This document shows, one piece after another, positions 12,940-13,080 of a stretch of 13,080 bases of DNA. The stretch is from the NCBI GenBank assembly GCA_031273485.1, contig JAISRS010000200.1, positions 1 through 13,080 on the forward strand, written 5' to 3'. The DNA is from Prevotellaceae bacterium (lineage in GTDB: Bacteria > Bacteroidota > Bacteroidia > Bacteroidales > UBA932). Within the stretch, counting starts at the first letter, position 1. Every line of letters starts with the position of its first letter. A model generated the notes under the pieces. It worked only from the letters and a program-made list of their open reading frames with translations. It made no database searches and was not told the origin of the DNA. Both the position numbers and the translations under genes were made by a program.

Positions 12940-13080
12940 ATGCGCAAGTTGTACTTCGCCCCACGCAAGTTGTACTTCGCCCCACGCAAGTTGTACTTCG
13001 CCCCACGCAAGTTGTACTTCGCCCCACGCAAGTTGTACTTCGTCCCACGCAAGTTGTACTTCGCCCCACGCAAGTTGTAC
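12940..13080 (+). CDS. Possible RKLYFAP heptapeptide-repeat ORF (partial)
   Basis: An ATG at 12940 is directly in frame with the 21-bp array, giving M followed by six RKLYFAP units (one RKLYFVP) and RKLY, 47 codons open to the window edge. Against it: no ribosome site is seen, the ATG lies immediately after a terminator, and every frame of the array is open, so openness alone proves nothing. The array could equally be non-coding or the 3' part of a minus-strand gene entering from the right. Confidence 0.2.
   Translation, partial: MRKLYFAPRKLYFAPRKLYFAPRKLYFAPRKLYFVPRKLYFAPRKLY
12943..13080. repeat. 21-bp tandem repeat running off the right edge
   Basis: Unit cgcaagttgtacttcgcccca, or a rotation of it, repeats 6.6 times to the window end; the only base variant seen after the first unit is one gtccca. 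The array starts 7 nt after the terminator stem. All six frames are free of stops because the unit is 21 bp without stop triplets. Confidence 0.95.

Noticed and set aside
12943..13080. CRISPR array
   Set aside because: Units are contiguous 21-bp repeats without unique spacers, and no cas gene is present.

Overview
The window looks like a Bacteroidota chromosome, probably Bacteroidales. The base composition is AT-rich, translation starts are A-rich with little Shine-Dalgarno, and promoter-like TAnnTTTG boxes are present. Protein families typical of that phylum occur (DUF4199 membrane protein, BspA-type LRR_5 repeats). No rRNA, tRNA, transposase or integrase gene was seen. All family names come from reading motifs by eye, not from a search.

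Region 1 (1-10387) is one long minus-strand gene train, read from right to left. It starts with a heptad-repeat ORF (10387-10013) and a two-motif retropepsin-like aspartic protease (10010-9339). Next come a decayed small gene (9310-9110), a small gene of the same family (9087-8839) and a BspA-type leucine-rich-repeat protein without signal peptide (8842-7064). A chimeric fragment (7071-6781) leads into an OLD/DUF3696-type AAA ATPase (6779-4914) and a PLD-like partner (4912-3989). The train ends with the best copy of the small family (3924-3538) and a very large multidomain protein (3413 to beyond base 1). Several junctions are ATGA-type overlaps or 1-2 nt gaps, so co-translation is likely. The gene content resembles a defence or accessory island.

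The most striking gene is the giant ORF at the left edge. Its 1137 visible residues have no stop. In order they show a DUF1848 domain (radical-SAM-like, with a C-x3-C-x2-C motif), a SAM-methyltransferase-like domain (DWGCGQG), a DUF559/Vsr-like PD-(D/E)XK nuclease motif set and the start of a RecQ-type helicase (FRPGQ, TGGGKS). The ATPase/PLD-like pair next to it looks like a two-gene nucleotide-powered effector system. Both are candidates for undescribed anti-mobile-element functions, but that role is inference.

A small repeated gene family (MTRKTFVAKLHNIENG...) occurs as four intact, frameshifted, truncated or chimeric copies. Each stands directly upstream of a different cargo gene, which suggests that recombination between copies has shuffled or deleted cargo.

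Region 2 (10388-11492) has no gene. It holds a probable divergent minus-strand promoter, a bidirectional-terminator-like hairpin and a dense cluster of nested inverted repeats, including a perfect 48-nt inverted pair at 10913-10960 and 11079-11126.

Region 3 (11493-13080) is on the plus strand: a DUF4199-like membrane protein, an uncharacterised helical protein with a good terminator, and a 21-bp tandem repeat running off the right edge. That repeat is open as an RKLYFAP heptapeptide frame after an ATG.
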